DNA of 64,000 nt. Source: Porifericola rhodea (GTDB lineage Bacteria; Bacteroidota; Bacteroidia; Cytophagales; Cyclobacteriaceae). Shown one piece after another: positions 63,657 through 64,000 of this stretch. How positions within the stretch are numbered: the stretch's first letter is position 1; each line of letters opens with the position of its first letter. The DNA lies in contig NZ_CP119421.1 in assembly GCF_030506305.1 (NCBI RefSeq), positions 1,046,354 through 1,110,353 of the forward strand, written 5' to 3'. The translations under genes and the position numbers were made by a program. The notes below the pieces were generated by a model. It saw only the letters and a program-made list of their open reading frames with translations. It did not search any database and had not been told where the DNA came from.

Positions 63657-63874
63657 AGAGGTGATAAATGAAAGTGTAATAAGCTAGCTTAACAGTAAAG
63701 TATGGCAGGAAAATACACTTTTGTAGTAGCAAGTAAAAATAACACAACTCCGAATGGCAAATTTTTGCGTAAAAATTAATAATACACTCTTAACTTAAAT
63801 AGGGTGTATCCACAACAGCTTGCTCACATAAACTAAGAGGAGGTGCTTAAATACAAACAGGTAAATTGTAAAAA

Positions 63875-64000
63875 TTAATTTTCCAACTGTTTGATTACCC
63901 ACGATTTGCCCCAATTGTCTTTTTCTTCTTCAGACCAGAGTTCAGGAAAAAATACTACTCTCTGAAAACGTGGAGGGAGATATTTGCGCCAATTGGTGCC
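63875..64000 (-). CDS. C-terminal fragment of an unidentified protein (5' part outside window)
   Basis: A frame open from the window edge to a TAA at 63875 encodes 41 residues, basic and aromatic-rich: it begins GTNWRKYLPPRFQRV, has FFPELWSEEEKDNW in the middle, and ends with VIKQLEN. Too short to assign. No frameshift is visible. Confidence 0.5.
   Translation of the reverse strand, partial: GTNWRKYLPPRFQRVVFFPELWSEEEKDNWGKSWVIKQLEN

Overview
This 64 kb window reads as a chromosomal segment from the Bacteroidota, most likely a marine member of the Cytophagales. Grounds for this are the moderately AT-rich sequence, type IX secretion (T9SS) surface proteins, Bacteroidota promoters of the form TTTG-N19/20-TAnnTTTG (tRNA-Lys, recA, a lipoprotein operon), little Shine-Dalgarno signal, and many families typical of the phylum (DUF4159, DUF3616, CPXCG, BlaI/M56/TonB modules, SiaABC). 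The genus cannot be fixed from the sequence alone. Most genes are ordinary housekeeping or envelope genes. There is no CRISPR array or prophage, and only one insertion sequence.

Layout. 1-2.2 kb: the 5' part of a secreted thrombospondin-type-3-repeat protein and tRNA-Lys(UUU). 2.2-14 kb: a BatE-like TPR/SH3 membrane protein, HflX, an fabG/VWA-protein pair, a free-Met-R-sulfoxide-reductase-like GAF protein, small envelope proteins, a predicted aminopeptidase, recA, an alpha/beta hydrolase and a lipoprotein/secreted-protein pair. 14.1-24.2 kb: one minus-strand signalling block, cheR-cheB-GAF-SpoIIE phosphatase-siaB-siaC, followed by a TerB-ABCG transporter fusion. 24.5-27.3 kb: an inactive M16 peptidase subunit, a small winged-helix-like protein and a GT2 glycosyltransferase. 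27.4-31.5 kb: ruvC, DUF3616, a HAD phosphatase, DUF4159 and an acyl desaturase. 31.6-35.2 kb: a tonB-blaI-unknown-M56/TonB operon behind a regular operator array. 35.2-42.6 kb: a potassium channel, a CPXCG protein, smc, and an IS481-type element inserted in the smc terminator. 42.6-46.3 kb: metabolic enzymes and an outer-membrane protein. 46.4-55.8 kb: one 3140-residue T9SS surface protein. 56.3-64 kb: DnaE fused to a DnaQ-type exonuclease, an SAF-domain oxidoreductase, a TIM-barrel isomerase and a truncated gene.

Best leads. (1) The CheR/CheB/GAF/SiaABC block next to a TerB-ABCG transporter: a partner-switch circuit with a receptor-like phosphatase, no SiaD diguanylate cyclase and no CheA/CheW. 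(2) The four half-sites spaced exactly 10 bp in front of the TonB/BlaI/M56 operon. (3) An IS with 7-bp target duplications that splits the hairpin of the smc terminator; joining the flanks restores a near-perfect terminator. (4) A perfect palindrome between the two promoter elements of recA. Functional statements rest on motif recognition and family knowledge; no database search was possible.
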